64,000 nucleotides of DNA from Stenotrophomonas sp. ASS1 (GCF_004346925.1 NZ_CP031167.1:3058001-3122000), one strand, 5' to 3'; positions 34,911-45,423 are shown, counted from the first letter of the stretch. Notes: generated by a model from the sequence alone, not told the origin. Translations and numbers: made by a program.

Positions 34911-35190
34911 AAGCTTCCACCCTCTCCTTGAGCTTCTGGCCCGGACGGAAGGTGACCACCGTACGGGCGGAAATCGGAATTTCCTCGCCGGTCTTGGGGT
35001 TGCGACCCGGGCGCTGGTTCTTGCGCCGCAGATCGAAATTACCGAAGCCCGACAGCTTCACCTGACGTCCCTGTTCCAATGCTTCACGCAGCACATCGAA
35101 AAACGCGTCGACGAATTCCTTGGCTTCCCGCTTGTTCAGACCGACTTCGTCGAACAGCTTTTCCGCCATCTCCGCCTTGGTCAATGCCAT
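34891..35190 (-). CDS. ihfA: Integration host factor alpha subunit
   Basis: 99 residues. DNA-bending nucleoid protein with IhfB. HU-fold signature [26 protein letters not shown] with the intercalating Pro in RNPKTG. Conserved position after pheT. Confidence 0.97.
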   Translation of the reverse strand: MALTKAEMAEKLFDEVGLNKREAKEFVDAFFDVLREALEQGRQVKLSGFGNFDLRRKNQRPGRNPKTGEEIPISARTVVTFRPGQKLKERVEAYAGSGQ

Positions 35191-35217
35191 TGCCTGCTAC
35201 CCCCGAGTGCTGCCCGC

Positions 35218-37614
35218 TCAGCCGCGGATCCGGGCGTGGTGTTCACGCTCGATGGCAGTGACCGCCTCGGCCACCACCGCATCCACGTCGCGGTCCGTCA
35301 GAGTGCGCGACTTGTCCTGCAAAATCAAGCCCATAGCGAGACTCTTGAATCCCGGCTCGACGCCCTGGCCGACATAGCGGTCGAACAGGTTCAGGTCGCG
35401 CAGCAGCGGGCCAGCGGCCTGGCGGACGGTGGCCGCCAGATCGGTCCAGGCCACCTGTTCAGGCACAAGGAACGCCAGGTCGCGGCGCACCGCCGGGAAG
35501 CGCGACAGTTCGCCGGCACGCGGCAGGCGGCGGGCGGTCAGCGGCTCCAGGTCCAGCTCGAAGGCATAGACGTCGGCTTCGATCTCCATCGCCTTGGCCA
35601 GGCGCGGGTGGACCTGGCCGATCCAGCCGATCGCCACGCCATCACGGAGCACCTCAGCCGAACGCGCCGGGTGGCCGTAGGCGCGGGCGGACGGACGGAA
35701 CTCCAGCCGCGCGCCACTGGCGGCCGCCAGCGATTCCAGGTCGCCCTTCAGGTCATGGAAATCGACCTTGCGGGTCGGCAGGCCCCACTGCACCGCCTGC
35801 GCGTCACCGCAGACCGCAGCGGCCACGCGCGGGGTCTCCAGCGGCGCCGGCCGGCTTTCGCCGAGCGACGCGTCGCCGGCCTGCTGGGCGAACACGCGGC
35901 CCAGCTCGAACAGGCGCACGCGGCCGAGCTGGCGGGCGGCGTTGCGGCCCAACGTGGCGACCAGGCCCGGCAGCAGCGACGGGCGCATCACCGCCAGTTC
36001 GGCCGACAGCGGGTTGGCCAGCGGCACCAGGCCGTCGCGCAGCTGCCACTGGGTCAGCAGCGCATCGTCGACGAAGGCGAAATTGACGGTTTCCTGCTGG
36101 TCACGGGCGATCAGCTGGCGACGCACGCTCAGCGCGTCCAGCTGGGTTTCGCTCGGCATCGCCACGCGCGAGGCACCACCCGGCAGCGTGGTCGGGATCT
36201 GCTCGTACCCGTGGATGCGGGCCAGCTCCTCGATCAGGTCTTCTTCAATGGCGATGTCGAAGCGGCGGCTTGGCGCGGCCACCTGCCAGCCATCGGCGGT
36301 GGCAACCACCTCCATGCCCAGCGCGCGCAGGATGCGCTCGACTTCCGCATCTTCGATGGTGATGCCGAGCACGCGAGTGATGCGGGCGCGGCGCAGCACG
36401 ATGGTTGCCGGCTGCGGCAGATCGGCATCACGCACCGCCTCGGTGACCGGCGCCGGGGTACCCCCGGCCAGATCCAGCACCAGGCGGGTGGCGTACTCGA
36501 TCGCGGTGCGCGGCAGCGCCGGGTCGACACCACGCTCGAAGCGGTGGCCGGCATCGGTGTGCAGGCCCAGCTTGCGGCCACGGCCCATGATCGCGGCGGG
36601 CGCGAAATGCGCAGCCTCCAGGAACACGGCAGTGGTGGCGTCGGTGACGCGGGTATCGAAGCCCCCCATCAGGCCGGCCAGGCCGACCGCACGATCGGCG
36701 TCGGTGACCACCAGGAAGCTGTCGTCCAGCGCGGCATCGCGGCCGTCCAGCAGCTTCAGCGTCTCGCCAGCGCGCGAACGGCGCACCGCGATGCTGCCCT
36801 GCAGGGTGCCGAGATCGTAGGCATGCATCGGTTGGCCCAGTTCCAGCATCACGTACTGGGTGATGTCGACCAGCAACGAGACAGGACGCACGCCACTGCG
36901 GCGCAGGCGCTCGGCCATCCACAGCGGGGTCCTGGCAGCGGCGTTGACACCTTCGATGACGCGGCCCAGGTAACGCGGCGCTTCGGCGCCGGCGTCGAGC
37001 TGGATGCTCAGCTCACGGCTGCCGACAGCCGCAATGGCGTCGGCAGCGAAGTCCAGCACTTCGCTGCGGGTGGCGGCGGCGACGTCGTAAGCGATGCCGC
37101 GCAGGCTGAAGCAGTCTGCGCGGTTCGGAGTCAGCTTGATCTCGATGCTGGCGTCCGGCAGCCCCAGATACTCGACCAGGGACTGGCCGACCGGTGCGTC
37201 GTCCGGCAGTTCCAGCAGGCCGGAAGCATCGTTGTCCAGGCCCAGCTCCTTGGCCGAGCACAGCATGCCGTTGGACTCGACGCCGCGCAGCTTGGCCGGC
37301 TTGATCTTCAGCTCGCCGATCTGCGCGCCGACCATGGCCAGCGGCGCAACCAGGCCCGGGCGCGCGTTCGGCGCGCCGCAGACGATCTGCAGCAGCTCGC
37401 CCTGCCCGGCATCGACCTTGCACACCTGCAGGCGGTCGGCTTCCGGATGGCGTACGGCGTCGACGATGCGTGCCACGACCACGTGATCGAGGCCTTCGCC
37501 CAGCGCGGTCACTTCTTCCACTTCCAGGCCAATGGCGGTCAGCACCGCGCTCAGTTCATCGCGCGAGGCGCCGGTCGGGACGTGGCTGCGCAGCCAGTTT
37601 TCGGAGAATTTCAT
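35218..37614 (-). CDS. pheT: Phenylalanyl-tRNA synthetase beta subunit
   Basis: 798 residues. Tetrameric enzyme with PheS charges tRNA-Phe. N-terminal MKFSENWLRSHVPTG, EMAP-like tRNA-binding domain (VVARIVDAVRHPEADRLQVCKVDAG), B3/4 editing and B5 domains, C-terminal anticodon-binding domain (RDLAFLVPEQVAW, FKSLAMGLILQDKSRTLTD). Next in the operon after pheS, 121 bp apart with a REP palindrome between. Confidence 0.97.
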   Translation of the reverse strand: MKFSENWLRSHVPTGASRDELSAVLTAIGLEVEEVTALGEGLDHVVVARIVDAVRHPEADRLQVCKVDAGQGELLQIVCGAPNARPGLVAPLAMVGAQIGELKIKPAKLRGVESNGMLCSAKELGLDNDASGLLELPDDAPVGQSLVEYLGLPDASIEIKLTPNRADCFSLRGIAYDVAAATRSEVLDFAADAIAAVGSRELSIQLDAGAEAPRYLGRVIEGVNAAARTPLWMAERLRRSGVRPVSLLVDITQYVMLELGQPMHAYDLGTLQGSIAVRRSRAGETLKLLDGRDAALDDSFLVVTDADRAVGLAGLMGGFDTRVTDATTAVFLEAAHFAPAAIMGRGRKLGLHTDAGHRFERGVDPALPRTAIEYATRLVLDLAGGTPAPVTEAVRDADLPQPATIVLRRARITRVLGITIEDAEVERILRALGMEVVATADGWQVAAPSRRFDIAIEEDLIEELARIHGYEQIPTTLPGGASRVAMPSETQLDALSVRRQLIARDQQETVNFAFVDDALLTQWQLRDGLVPLANPLSAELAVMRPSLLPGLVATLGRNAARQLGRVRLFELGRVFAQQAGDASLGESRPAPLETPRVAAAVCGDAQAVQWGLPTRKVDFHDLKGDLESLAAASGARLEFRPSARAYGHPARSAEVLRDGVAIGWIGQVHPRLAKAMEIEADVYAFELDLEPLTARRLPRAGELSRFPAVRRDLAFLVPEQVAWTDLAATVRQAAGPLLRDLNLFDRYVGQGVEPGFKSLAMGLILQDKSRTLTDRDVDAVVAEAVTAIEREHHARIRG

Positions 37615-37700
37615 GGTGTCACCCTGGTGGGAGGCGTGCCTCCCGTTGCGGTTTTTGTGGTCGCCCAGCGCATGCGCAAGGAGGCGTCCATCCAGAAAAG

Positions 37701-37724
37701 CAGCCGAGCATGGCTCGGCCCTAC
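37701..37724 (-). repeat. SMAG/REP palindrome between pheS and pheT
   Basis: Minus strand GTAGGGCCGAGCCATGCTCGGC. Lies inside the pheS-pheT gap, within a co-transcribed pair. Confidence 0.8.
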
Positions 37725-37735
37725 ACGGTTGCGGC

Positions 37736-38905
<1,170 letters not shown>

Positions 38906-38924
38906 TTACGGCATCGGGAAGGAC

Positions 38925-39284
38925 TTATGCCGCCAGCGCGCCCTTGGCCTTTTCGGCCAGCGCAGCAAAACCAGCTGCGTCGTGCACGGCGATGTCAGCC
39001 AGGACCTTGCGATCCAGGGTGATGCCGGCCTTCAGCAGACCGTTCATGAAGCGGCTGTAGCTCAGGCCGTTGATGCGGGCAGCCGCATTGATACGGGTGA
39101 TCCACAGCGAACGGAAGTTGCGCTTCTTCTGCTTACGGCCGATGTAGGCGTACTGCTGTGCCTTGATGACCGCCTGCTTGGCGACGCGGAAGACCTTGCG
39201 ACGGGCGTTGTAATAGCCCTTGGCGAGATCCAGAATCTTCTTGTGGCGGCGACGCGCCTGTACGCCACGCTTAACTCGTGCCAT
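38925..39284 (-). CDS. rplT: 50S ribosomal protein L20
   Basis: 119 residues, [25 protein letters not shown]...; early-assembly 23S-binding protein, and in E. coli a repressor of its own operon. 11 bp after rpmI. Confidence 0.98.
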   Translation of the reverse strand: MARVKRGVQARRRHKKILDLAKGYYNARRKVFRVAKQAVIKAQQYAYIGRKQKKRNFRSLWITRINAAARINGLSYSRFMNGLLKAGITLDRKVLADIAVHDAAGFAALAEKAKGALAA

Positions 39285-39295
39285 TTTTCAGTTCC

Positions 39296-39493
39296 TCAGA
39301 GGTAAGGGAGCATGCGGTCCAGACGGCCTGCGTCTTCTGCACGGACATGGCCCGTCTGACGCAGATTACGCTTACGCTTGGTCGCTTTCTTCGTGAGGAT
39401 GTGGCTACGGTTGGCGTGGCCGCACTTGTACTTGCCCGAGGCGGTCTTGCGGAAACGCTTGGCCGCTGCCCGGTTGGTCTTGATCTTGGGCAT
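39296..39493 (-). CDS. rpmI: 50S ribosomal protein L35
   Basis: 65 residues from ATG 39493 ([20 protein letters not shown]). AAGGAC ribosome site upstream. The upstream frame is open but not conserved. Confidence 0.97.
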   Translation of the reverse strand: MPKIKTNRAAAKRFRKTASGKYKCGHANRSHILTKKATKRKRNLRQTGHVRAEDAGRLDRMLPYL

Positions 39494-39690
39494 TGCAATG
39501 TCCTTGATGGGATATGACCCTGGTTTCTGACTGATCTGGCGGCGGCCTGGGCCGCTCTTTCCGTCCTGCCATGATCGGCGTACGACCCGTCCTGGGTGGG
39601 TCGAGCCGGGCATGATACAGGCAAAACCGCCCTGCCACCAGCCCCTGCAACCCTTTCGCCGGCAATTCACCGGCTTCCTGCAAAAGCAAA

Positions 39691-39713
39691 GGGACGCCCA
39701 TGGCGTCCCTCTA
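39691..39713 (-). repeat. SMAG/REP hairpin between infC and rpmI
   Basis: Minus strand GTAGAGGGACGCCATGGGCG, then TCCC and TTTGCTTTTG: a GTAG-headed 8-bp stem with a T-rich tail. It could act as a weak terminator between infC and rpmI in this 266-bp gap, within which a -10-like TATCAT is also seen. Confidence 0.75.
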
Positions 39714-39759
39714 CCCTGAACCATTCAGCCAGGCGCCCCGGAAGGCGGCCCGTCAGGCC

Positions 39760-40287
39760 TCAGGTCTTCTTCTTCGGCGCGATCATCATGACCATCTGAC
39801 GCCCTTCCAGGCGCGGACGGGATTCAATGACGATGTCCTCGCCCAGATCGGTCTCGATCCGGTTGGCCATTTCGCGGCCCAGTTCCTGATGGCTCATTTC
39901 ACGGCCACGGAAACGGATGTTGACCTTGATCTTGTCACCATCTTCGAGGAACCCGCGCATCTTGCGCAGCTTGATCTGGTAGTCGCCCTCGTCCGTGACC
40001 GGACGGAACTTCACTTCCTTGATCTCGACCTGCTTGGTCTTCTTCTTGGCCTCGCTGGCCTTCTTCTGCGCTTCGAACTTGAACTTGCCGAAGTCCATGA
40101 TCTTGCAGACCGGCGGATCGGCCTGCGGCTGGATTTCGACCAGGTCCAGGCCTTCATCTTCGGCCATGGACAGCGCTTCGTCGCGCGACAACACGCCGAT
40201 CATTTCTCCGTCACTGCCGATCACGCGGACGCGCGGCACACGGATTTCCTGATTCTTGCGGTTCTGTTTGTTGTCAGGGGTGCTGAT
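39760..40287 (-). CDS. infC: Translation initiation factor IF-3, AUC start
   Basis: Binds the 30S subunit, rejects wrong start codons and splits 70S ribosomes. 175 residues if translation begins at ATC (40287), the codon giving the family N-terminus (Met)[26 protein letters not shown] stands 8 nt upstream. The alternative TTG at 40302 has no ribosome site. A rare start codon is what autoregulation by IF-3 needs (E. coli uses AUU). C-terminus [10 protein letters not shown]. Confidence 0.93.
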   Translation of the reverse strand: MSTPDNKQNRKNQEIRVPRVRVIGSDGEMIGVLSRDEALSMAEDEGLDLVEIQPQADPPVCKIMDFGKFKFEAQKKASEAKKKTKQVEIKEVKFRPVTDEGDYQIKLRKMRGFLEDGDKIKVNIRFRGREMSHQELGREMANRIETDLGEDIVIESRPRLEGRQMVMMIAPKKKT

Positions 40288-40350
40288 ATTACGTTCTCCC
40301 AAGGGTATCGAACCGGTCCGGGTGCCTGTGCGCCCGGACCGGACCTTTGC

Positions 40351-42252
40351 TTACGCGCCCTCGGCGTGGAGCCGCTCGATGAAGGCCTGCAGGCTCATGC
40401 TGCCCAGGTCTTCGCCAGAACGCGTACGCACCGCCACAGCCCCATTTTCCTTCTCGCGGTCACCAATGACCAGCAGGTAGGGCACGCGCTGCAACGTATG
40501 CTCGCGGATTTTATAGCCGATCTTCTCGTTACGCAAATCCGAGCTGACGCGGAAGCCTTGCTCCGCAAGGGTTTTGGTCACGCCCGCGACGTAGTCGGCC
40601 TGGGCGTCGGTGATGTTGGCCACCACCACCTGGGTCGGCGCCAGCCAGGCCGGGAACTGGCCGGCATGGTGCTCGATCAGGATGCCCAGGAAGCGCTCCA
40701 TCGAGCCGACGATGGCGCGGTGCAGCATGACCGGGTGCTTCTTCTGGCTGTTCTCGTCCACGTACTCGGCGCCGAGGCGGCCCGGCATCATGAAGTCGAC
40801 CTGCATGGTGCCCAGCTGCCAGGTACGGCCGATGGCGTCCTTCAGGTGGTACTCGATCTTCGGGCCATAGAAGGCGCCCTCGCCCGGCAGCTCCTGCCAT
40901 TCCACGCCACAGCTGGACAGCGCCGAACGCAGTGCACCCTCGGCCTTGTCCCAGGTGGCGTCGTCGCCCAGGCGCGATTCCGGGCGCAGTGCGATCTTGA
41001 TCTGGATCTCATCGAAACCGAAGTGCTGGTAGACCGCCAGCGCCTGCTGGTGGAATGCGGTCACTTCCGATTCGATCTGGCTCTCGGTGCAGAACACATG
41101 GCCGTCGTCCTGGGTGAAACCACGCACGCGCAGGATGCCGTGCAGCGCGCCGGACGGCTCGTTGCGGTGGCAGGAACCGAACTCACCGTAGCGGATCGGC
41201 AGGTCGCGATAGCTGTGCAGGCCCTGGTTGAACACCTGCACATGGCCCGGGCAGTTCATCGGCTTGACCGCGTAGGTACGCTTCTCCGACTCGGTGAAGA
41301 ACATGTTGTCCTGGTAGTTGTCCCAGTGGCCGGACTTCTTCCACAGGCTCACGTCCAGGATCTGCGGGCAACGCACTTCGCCATAGCCGCTGCTGCGGTA
41401 GACCTTGCGCATGTACTGCTCGACCACCTGCCACAACGCCCAGCCCTTCGGGTGCCAGAACACCAGGCCCGGCGCCTCTTCCTGCAGGTGGAACAGATCC
41501 TGCTGCTTGCCGATGCGGCGGTGGTCGCGCATTTCGGCTTCCTCGATGCGCTTGATGTACGCCTCGAGCTGCTTCTTGTCGGCCCAGGCGGTGCCGTAGA
41601 TGCGCTGCAGCTGCTCGTTCTGCGCGTCGCCGCGCCAGTAGGCACCGGAGATGCGGGTCAGCTTGAAGGCCTTCAGGAAGCGCGTGTTCGGCACGTGCGG
41701 GCCGCGGCACATGTCCACGTATTCCTGGTGGTAATACATGCCCATCGCCTGGATGTCGTCGGACATGTCCTCGATCAGGCGCAGCTTGTAGTCCTCGCCA
41801 CGGGCCTTGAAGATCTCGATCACTTCGGCGCGCGGCGTCACCTTCTTGATGACGTCGTAGTCCTGGGCGATCAGTTCACCCATGCGCTTCTCGATCGCGG
41901 CCATGTCGTCCGGGGTGAACGGGCGCTCGGAGTAGATGTCGTAGTAGAAGCCCTCGGCGATCACCGGGCCGATCACCATCTTCACGTCCGGGTACAGCTG
42001 CTTGACGGCGTGGCCGACCAGGTGGGCGCAGGAGTGGCGGATGATCTCCACGCCCTCCTCGTCCTTGGCGGTGATGATGCGCAGGCTGGCATCGTGGTCG
42101 ATGACGTCGCTGGCATCGACCAGCACGCCATCCACGGCACCGGCGATGGTGGCCTTGGCCAGGCCGGCGCCGATCGACTGGGCGACCTCCATGACGCTGA
42201 CGGGATTTTCGAATTCGCGGCGGCTGCCGTCGGGAAGAGTAATGTTGATCAT
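40351..42252 (-). CDS. thrS: Threonyl-tRNA synthetase
   Basis: Class II synthetase, 633 residues. N-terminal TGS domain ([20 protein letters not shown]), editing domain with [17 protein letters not shown] (HxxxH) and YWRGD, catalytic domain with motif 2 [26 protein letters not shown] and Zn ligands around MNCPGHVQ, C-terminal anticodon domain ([20 protein letters not shown]). First gene of the thrS-infC-rpmI-rplT-pheST-ihfA order. Preceded by a likely threonine attenuator. Confidence 0.98.
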   Translation of the reverse strand: MINITLPDGSRREFENPVSVMEVAQSIGAGLAKATIAGAVDGVLVDASDVIDHDASLRIITAKDEEGVEIIRHSCAHLVGHAVKQLYPDVKMVIGPVIAEGFYYDIYSERPFTPDDMAAIEKRMGELIAQDYDVIKKVTPRAEVIEIFKARGEDYKLRLIEDMSDDIQAMGMYYHQEYVDMCRGPHVPNTRFLKAFKLTRISGAYWRGDAQNEQLQRIYGTAWADKKQLEAYIKRIEEAEMRDHRRIGKQQDLFHLQEEAPGLVFWHPKGWALWQVVEQYMRKVYRSSGYGEVRCPQILDVSLWKKSGHWDNYQDNMFFTESEKRTYAVKPMNCPGHVQVFNQGLHSYRDLPIRYGEFGSCHRNEPSGALHGILRVRGFTQDDGHVFCTESQIESEVTAFHQQALAVYQHFGFDEIQIKIALRPESRLGDDATWDKAEGALRSALSSCGVEWQELPGEGAFYGPKIEYHLKDAIGRTWQLGTMQVDFMMPGRLGAEYVDENSQKKHPVMLHRAIVGSMERFLGILIEHHAGQFPAWLAPTQVVVANITDAQADYVAGVTKTLAEQGFRVSSDLRNEKIGYKIREHTLQRVPYLLVIGDREKENGAVAVRTRSGEDLGSMSLQAFIERLHAEGA

Positions 42253-42319
42253 CGCAGTGGCTTCGTGCGGGGCCCGCTGGGCGGGCTGGAAAGCGTTCCC
42301 GGGGCGGCGCCCGGGCAAT

Positions 42320-42342
42320 AAAAAAGCGCCGCGAGGGCGCCT
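42320..42342 (-). terminator. Intrinsic terminator/attenuator in the thrS leader
   Basis: Minus strand GCGCC-CTCGC-GGCGC followed by TTTTTT, with flanking A-U and G-U pairs extending it to 7 bp. Lies 25 bp after the leader stop and 68 bp before thrS. Because the only strong promoter is upstream of it, it must be read through for thrS to be made. Confidence 0.85.
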
Positions 42343-42367
42343 GGAACACAGGGCCTTCGGGGGCAGG

Positions 42368-42394
42368 TCAACAGTGGGCGGTGGTAGTGCTCAT
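42368..42394 (-). CDS. Putative thrS leader peptide (MSTTTAHC)
   Basis: Eight codons, ATG AGC ACT ACC ACC GCC CAC TGT then TGA. Three of eight residues are Thr, in a row, directly ahead of the attenuator of the threonine-tRNA synthetase gene. Ribosome site is weak (GAGCG, 6 bp upstream). Confidence 0.6.
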   Translation of the reverse strand: MSTTTAHC

Positions 42395-42454
42395 GTCGCA
42401 CGCTCGGCCGGCGTTGGGCGCGGGCCACCTTGTTCCAGTCAGGGTTCTGCGATG

Positions 42455-42483
42455 ATCTTAAACCAGCCCGGCGGAAAGCCCAA
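42455..42483 (-). promoter_or_regulatory. Promoter of the thrS cluster
   Basis: Minus strand TTGGGC (42483-42478), 17-bp spacer, TAAGAT (42460-42455). Expected start near 42448, giving a ~195-nt leader to thrS. Confidence 0.65.
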
Positions 42484-42529
42484 GGGCTACCGTACGGTCC
42501 GCTGAATGGGTCTCGCTGGCGGCGTGAAA

Positions 42530-42544
42530 TTGCAATGATTACCA
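42530..42544 (+). promoter_or_regulatory. Putative Fur box
   Basis: TTGCAATGATTACCA matches the 7-1-7 Fur consensus TGATAATnATTATCA at 10 of 14 positions. It lies upstream of the DUF3325-DUF3649-PepSY genes, which are commonly iron-regulated. Confidence 0.45.
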
Positions 42545-42598
42545 TGTCGGCGCAGGCCGCCCTGTGCCAGCCTGCCCGCTTTCCCCCAGGACCCCGTG

Positions 42599-42685
42599 AT
42601 GCGCCACCCGCTCCGACCGGCTCCCGCCGGCCCCGCCCGTGCCCCGCGTTCGCCGGCCCGCTGCCACGCTGGCCGCCCGCGATGA
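42599..42685 (+). CDS. Possible 28-codon upstream frame coupled to the DUF3325 gene
   Basis: ATG 42599 has AGGA eight bases upstream and ends in a TGA overlapping the DUF3325 ATG (ATGA). The DUF3325 start itself lacks a ribosome site, so coupling would make sense. The encoded peptide (MRHPLRPAPAGPARAPRSPA...) is low-complexity and may be meaningless. Confidence 0.3.
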   Translation: MRHPLRPAPAGPARAPRSPARCHAGRPR

Positions 42686-42978
42686 TCACCGTCGGCCTTT
42701 CCACGCTCGGCTTCTGCAGCCTGGGCATGCTGGCGGCGATGTTCTCGGCGCTGGCGTTCTATGCCGCCTCGCCGCACTGCCGCTGGCCGCGCCTGCGCCG
42801 TGCCGGCCGCCTTGGCCGCCAGATCGGCCTGGTCGCCGCTGCCGCCGCGCTGTGGCTGTGGATGGCCGAGCTCGGTTTTGCCGCCGGCCTGGTGGCGATG
42901 CTGTGCACCTGGATGCTGGCCGCCATGCTGCTGCCGGCGCTGGCGGCCTGGCACCGCCCCGGTACGGAGTCGCCGTGA
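42682..42978 (+). CDS. DUF3325-like membrane protein
   Basis: 98 residues from ATG 42682. Three hydrophobic helices (LSTLGFCSLGMLAAMFSALAF, RQIGLVAAAAALWLWMAELG, GLVAMLCTWMLAAMLLPALA). Small inner-membrane proteins of this type accompany DUF3649 and PepSY proteins in siderophore-uptake operons. The frame is open further 5' (ATG 42538). Function unknown. Confidence 0.65.
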   Translation: MITVGLSTLGFCSLGMLAAMFSALAFYAASPHCRWPRLRRAGRLGRQIGLVAAAAALWLWMAELGFAAGLVAMLCTWMLAAMLLPALAAWHRPGTESP

Positions 42979-43241
42979 TGTGGCCGCGCGCCTTCGCCGG
43001 CATCGTGGCCGGCTTCCTCCTGGCCGCCGCCGTCACCGGCCTGCTGGCGTGGCTGCCGCCCGGCCCGTGGCAACGGGCGCTGGTGCCGACCCTCATCGCC
43101 TTCATCCCGCTGTGGATGCTGGCCGCCCTGTGGGCGTTCAGTTTCCGCAGCGCGCTGCGCGCCTGGCTGGTGCTGGCCGGCAGCGCCGCCGCCGGCTTTG
43201 CCGTGCTCGGGCTGCTGCGCCTGACCGGCGCGGTGCAATGA
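42978..43241 (+). CDS. DUF3649-like membrane protein
   Basis: 87 residues; start overlaps the previous stop by one base (TGATG). Three hydrophobic helices; MLAALWAFSFRSALRAWLVL is the family signature. 10 bp before the PepSY gene. Confidence 0.7.
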   Translation: MWPRAFAGIVAGFLLAAAVTGLLAWLPPGPWQRALVPTLIAFIPLWMLAALWAFSFRSALRAWLVLAGSAAAGFAVLGLLRLTGAVQ

Positions 43242-43251
43242 GACCTTTCCC

Positions 43252-44811
43252 ATGAAGTTCAGTTCGCAGACGCTGCGCACGTTCACCACCCTGCACACCT
43301 GGGTCGGCCTGGTTGCCGGCTTCGGCCTGTTCGTGGCCTTCTACGCGGGTGCGCTGACCCTGTTCCACCACGACCTGCCGCTGTGGCAGACGCCCGGTGC
43401 AGCCACCGCACTCCCCGCCGGCCTGGACGACGCGCAGTACCTGCTGGAAGACGTGCTTGCCGCGCATCCGGAAGCGCGCCGCCACGTCGGCATGACCTTC
43501 CCCGGCACCGAACACCCGCAGCCACTGGCCTACTGGCAGGCCGATGACGGCAGCTGGCGCTACGCCTGGCCGGGACAGATCGCCGGCAGCCCGACGCCGC
43601 CACAGACCGGGCTGGCCGAACTGGTCAACGAGCTGCATTACAGCCTCGGCCTGCCGGTGGCCGGCATCTACGTGATGGGCATCGTCAGCCTGCTGTATGG
43701 CATGGCACTGCTGAGTGGCCTGGTGATCCACCTGCCAAAGCTGTTCGGTGATCTGTTCGCACTGCGTCCGGGCCGCAACCTGAAACAACTGTGGCAGGAC
43801 GCGCACAACGTGATCGGCGTGCTCAGCCTGCCCTTCCACCTGATGTTCGCGGTCACTGGCGCCCTGCTCTGCCTGGTGTTCGTGCAGATGGCCCTGCTCA
43901 ACCCGCTGATCTACGACGGCAAGGCCCTGCAGGCGGTGCCGACCGCAATGGACACCGCGCCCGTGCGCGACGCCAGCGGCATCCCGGCGCCGCCGGGCAG
44001 CCTGCGCGTGCTGCATGCGCGCGCGCTTGAAGTGGCCCGTGCACAGGGCGTGGCCAATTTCGAACCGGCCTACCTGAAGCTGGCCAACGCCGGCGATGCC
44101 AACGCCACCATCGAGATCACCGGCGAATCCACCGGAACGCTCGGCCCGCTCGGCGCAGTGGCACTGGACGTGGCCACCGGCAACGTCCTGGCCTCGCAGC
44201 TGCCCGGCCAGCGCGACGCCAACCACGCCACGCTCAGCGCGGCCTATGCCCTGCACTTCGGCGAGTTCGGCAATGGCGTAGTGGTCTGGCTGTACTTCCT
44301 GCTCGGCCTTGGCGGTGCCTTCCTGTTCTACTCCGGCAACCTGTTGTGGATCGAATCGCGGCGCAAGCGTCGCCAGCCGCAGCAACCGCGTGCCGGGGTG
44401 AACATGGCACGGGCCACGGTCGGCGTCTGCATCGGGCTGTGCGTTGCGATTTCGGTGGCGTTCGTCACCGCACTGGTGCTGGAGCGGCTGGCACCGTCCG
44501 CGGTCGCCCACGGCATCCGCTGGGCCTGCTTCGGCAGCTGGGCGGCCTGTGCGCTGTGGGCCGCGCTGCGACGCCCGGCGCAGGCGGCACGCGAACTGCT
44601 GTGGGCGGCGGCGATCAGTACCGCACTGGTGCCGATCCTGCATGGCGCGCTCAATGGTGACTGGCTGTGGCGTGCTGCCGCGCGTGGCCACTGGCCGCTG
44701 TTCTGGGTCGATGCCATTGCGCTGGCAATGGCCTTCGGCTTCGCCCGCCTGGCAGTGGCCAGCCAACGCCGCGCCCGCAACGGCGATCCCAACAGCGTCT
44801 GGGCAAACTGA
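43252..44811 (+). CDS. PepSY-associated transmembrane protein
   Basis: 519 residues. N-terminal TFTTLHTWVGLVAGFGLFVAFYAGALTLF and YALHFGEFGNGVVVWLYFLLGLGGAFLFYSGNLLWIESRR are classic of this family (PiuB-like). About seven membrane segments with a periplasmic PepSY domain around residues 200-320. Associated with ferric-siderophore reduction or uptake. Last gene of the putative Fur-controlled unit. Confidence 0.92.
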   Translation: MKFSSQTLRTFTTLHTWVGLVAGFGLFVAFYAGALTLFHHDLPLWQTPGAATALPAGLDDAQYLLEDVLAAHPEARRHVGMTFPGTEHPQPLAYWQADDGSWRYAWPGQIAGSPTPPQTGLAELVNELHYSLGLPVAGIYVMGIVSLLYGMALLSGLVIHLPKLFGDLFALRPGRNLKQLWQDAHNVIGVLSLPFHLMFAVTGALLCLVFVQMALLNPLIYDGKALQAVPTAMDTAPVRDASGIPAPPGSLRVLHARALEVARAQGVANFEPAYLKLANAGDANATIEITGESTGTLGPLGAVALDVATGNVLASQLPGQRDANHATLSAAYALHFGEFGNGVVVWLYFLLGLGGAFLFYSGNLLWIESRRKRRQPQQPRAGVNMARATVGVCIGLCVAISVAFVTALVLERLAPSAVAHGIRWACFGSWAACALWAALRRPAQAARELLWAAAISTALVPILHGALNGDWLWRAAARGHWPLFWVDAIALAMAFGFARLAVASQRRARNGDPNSVWAN

Positions 44812-44817
44812 GCCTTC

Positions 44818-44930
44818 GCCGGGCATGGCCCGGCGCTACCGACCGTTACGCGCAACGCCCCCTGTAGCGTCGAGCTTGCTCGACAGCTGTTGATTTCGCG
44901 CCAAGCACCGTCGAGCAAGCTCGACGCTAC
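44818..44930. repeat. SMAG/REP palindromes
   Basis: CGCCGGGCATGGCCCGGCG then CTAC (44818-44840), then two facing copies GTAGCGTCGAGCTTGCTCGA (44864) and TCGAGCAAGCTCGACGCTAC (to 44930) that together form a ~20-bp inverted repeat. Confidence 0.85.
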
Positions 44931-44940
44931 CCAAGCAGGA

Positions 44941-45333
44941 TCATGCCTCGCCGGGGTAACGACTCACTTCGATCAGGTTGCCATCCGGGTCGCGGAAGTA
45001 CACCGATTCGATCGGCCCCAGCGCGCCGGTGCGTGCCACCGGCCCCTCCTCCACTGCAACGGACTGCGCCTGCAGGTGGGCCAGCACATCGGTCGTCGCC
45101 GTGCACGTGACCAGGCACAGATCGGCGCTGCCCGGCGTGGGTCGCAACGCATGCGGTTGCAGCGGGGCGCTGGCCGGATGCAGGTTGATCTTCTGCTGGC
45201 CGAACTGCAGTGCGGTGCGGCCCGCGCCGAAGTGCACGACCTGCATGCCGAGCACGCGCTGGTAGAAATCACAGCTGCGTTCGATGTCGGCGACGGTGAG
45301 GACCAGATGGTCCAGGCGTTCGAGATGGATCAT
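44941..45333 (-). CDS. VOC (glyoxalase/bleomycin-resistance) family protein
   Basis: 130 residues. RLDHLVLTVADIERSCDFYQRVLGM opening and SVYFRDPDGNLIEVSRY end: metal ligands His8 and Glu near the C-terminus. A metal-dependent small-molecule enzyme or binder; substrate unknown. Confidence 0.9.
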   Translation of the reverse strand: MIHLERLDHLVLTVADIERSCDFYQRVLGMQVVHFGAGRTALQFGQQKINLHPASAPLQPHALRPTPGSADLCLVTCTATTDVLAHLQAQSVAVEEGPVARTGALGPIESVYFRDPDGNLIEVSRYPGEA

Positions 45334-45423
45334 GCCCGCAGCGTAACGCTGCGGACATGGACATGCTGTGCGGGATCGGGCCGATGGCGTTGCGGCGTTG
45401 CGCCGGACATCGCCTGATGCAGC

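Noticed and set aside
44864..44930. Phage attachment site or IS ends
   Set aside because: Facing SMAG units of the known family; no integrase or transposase nearby.
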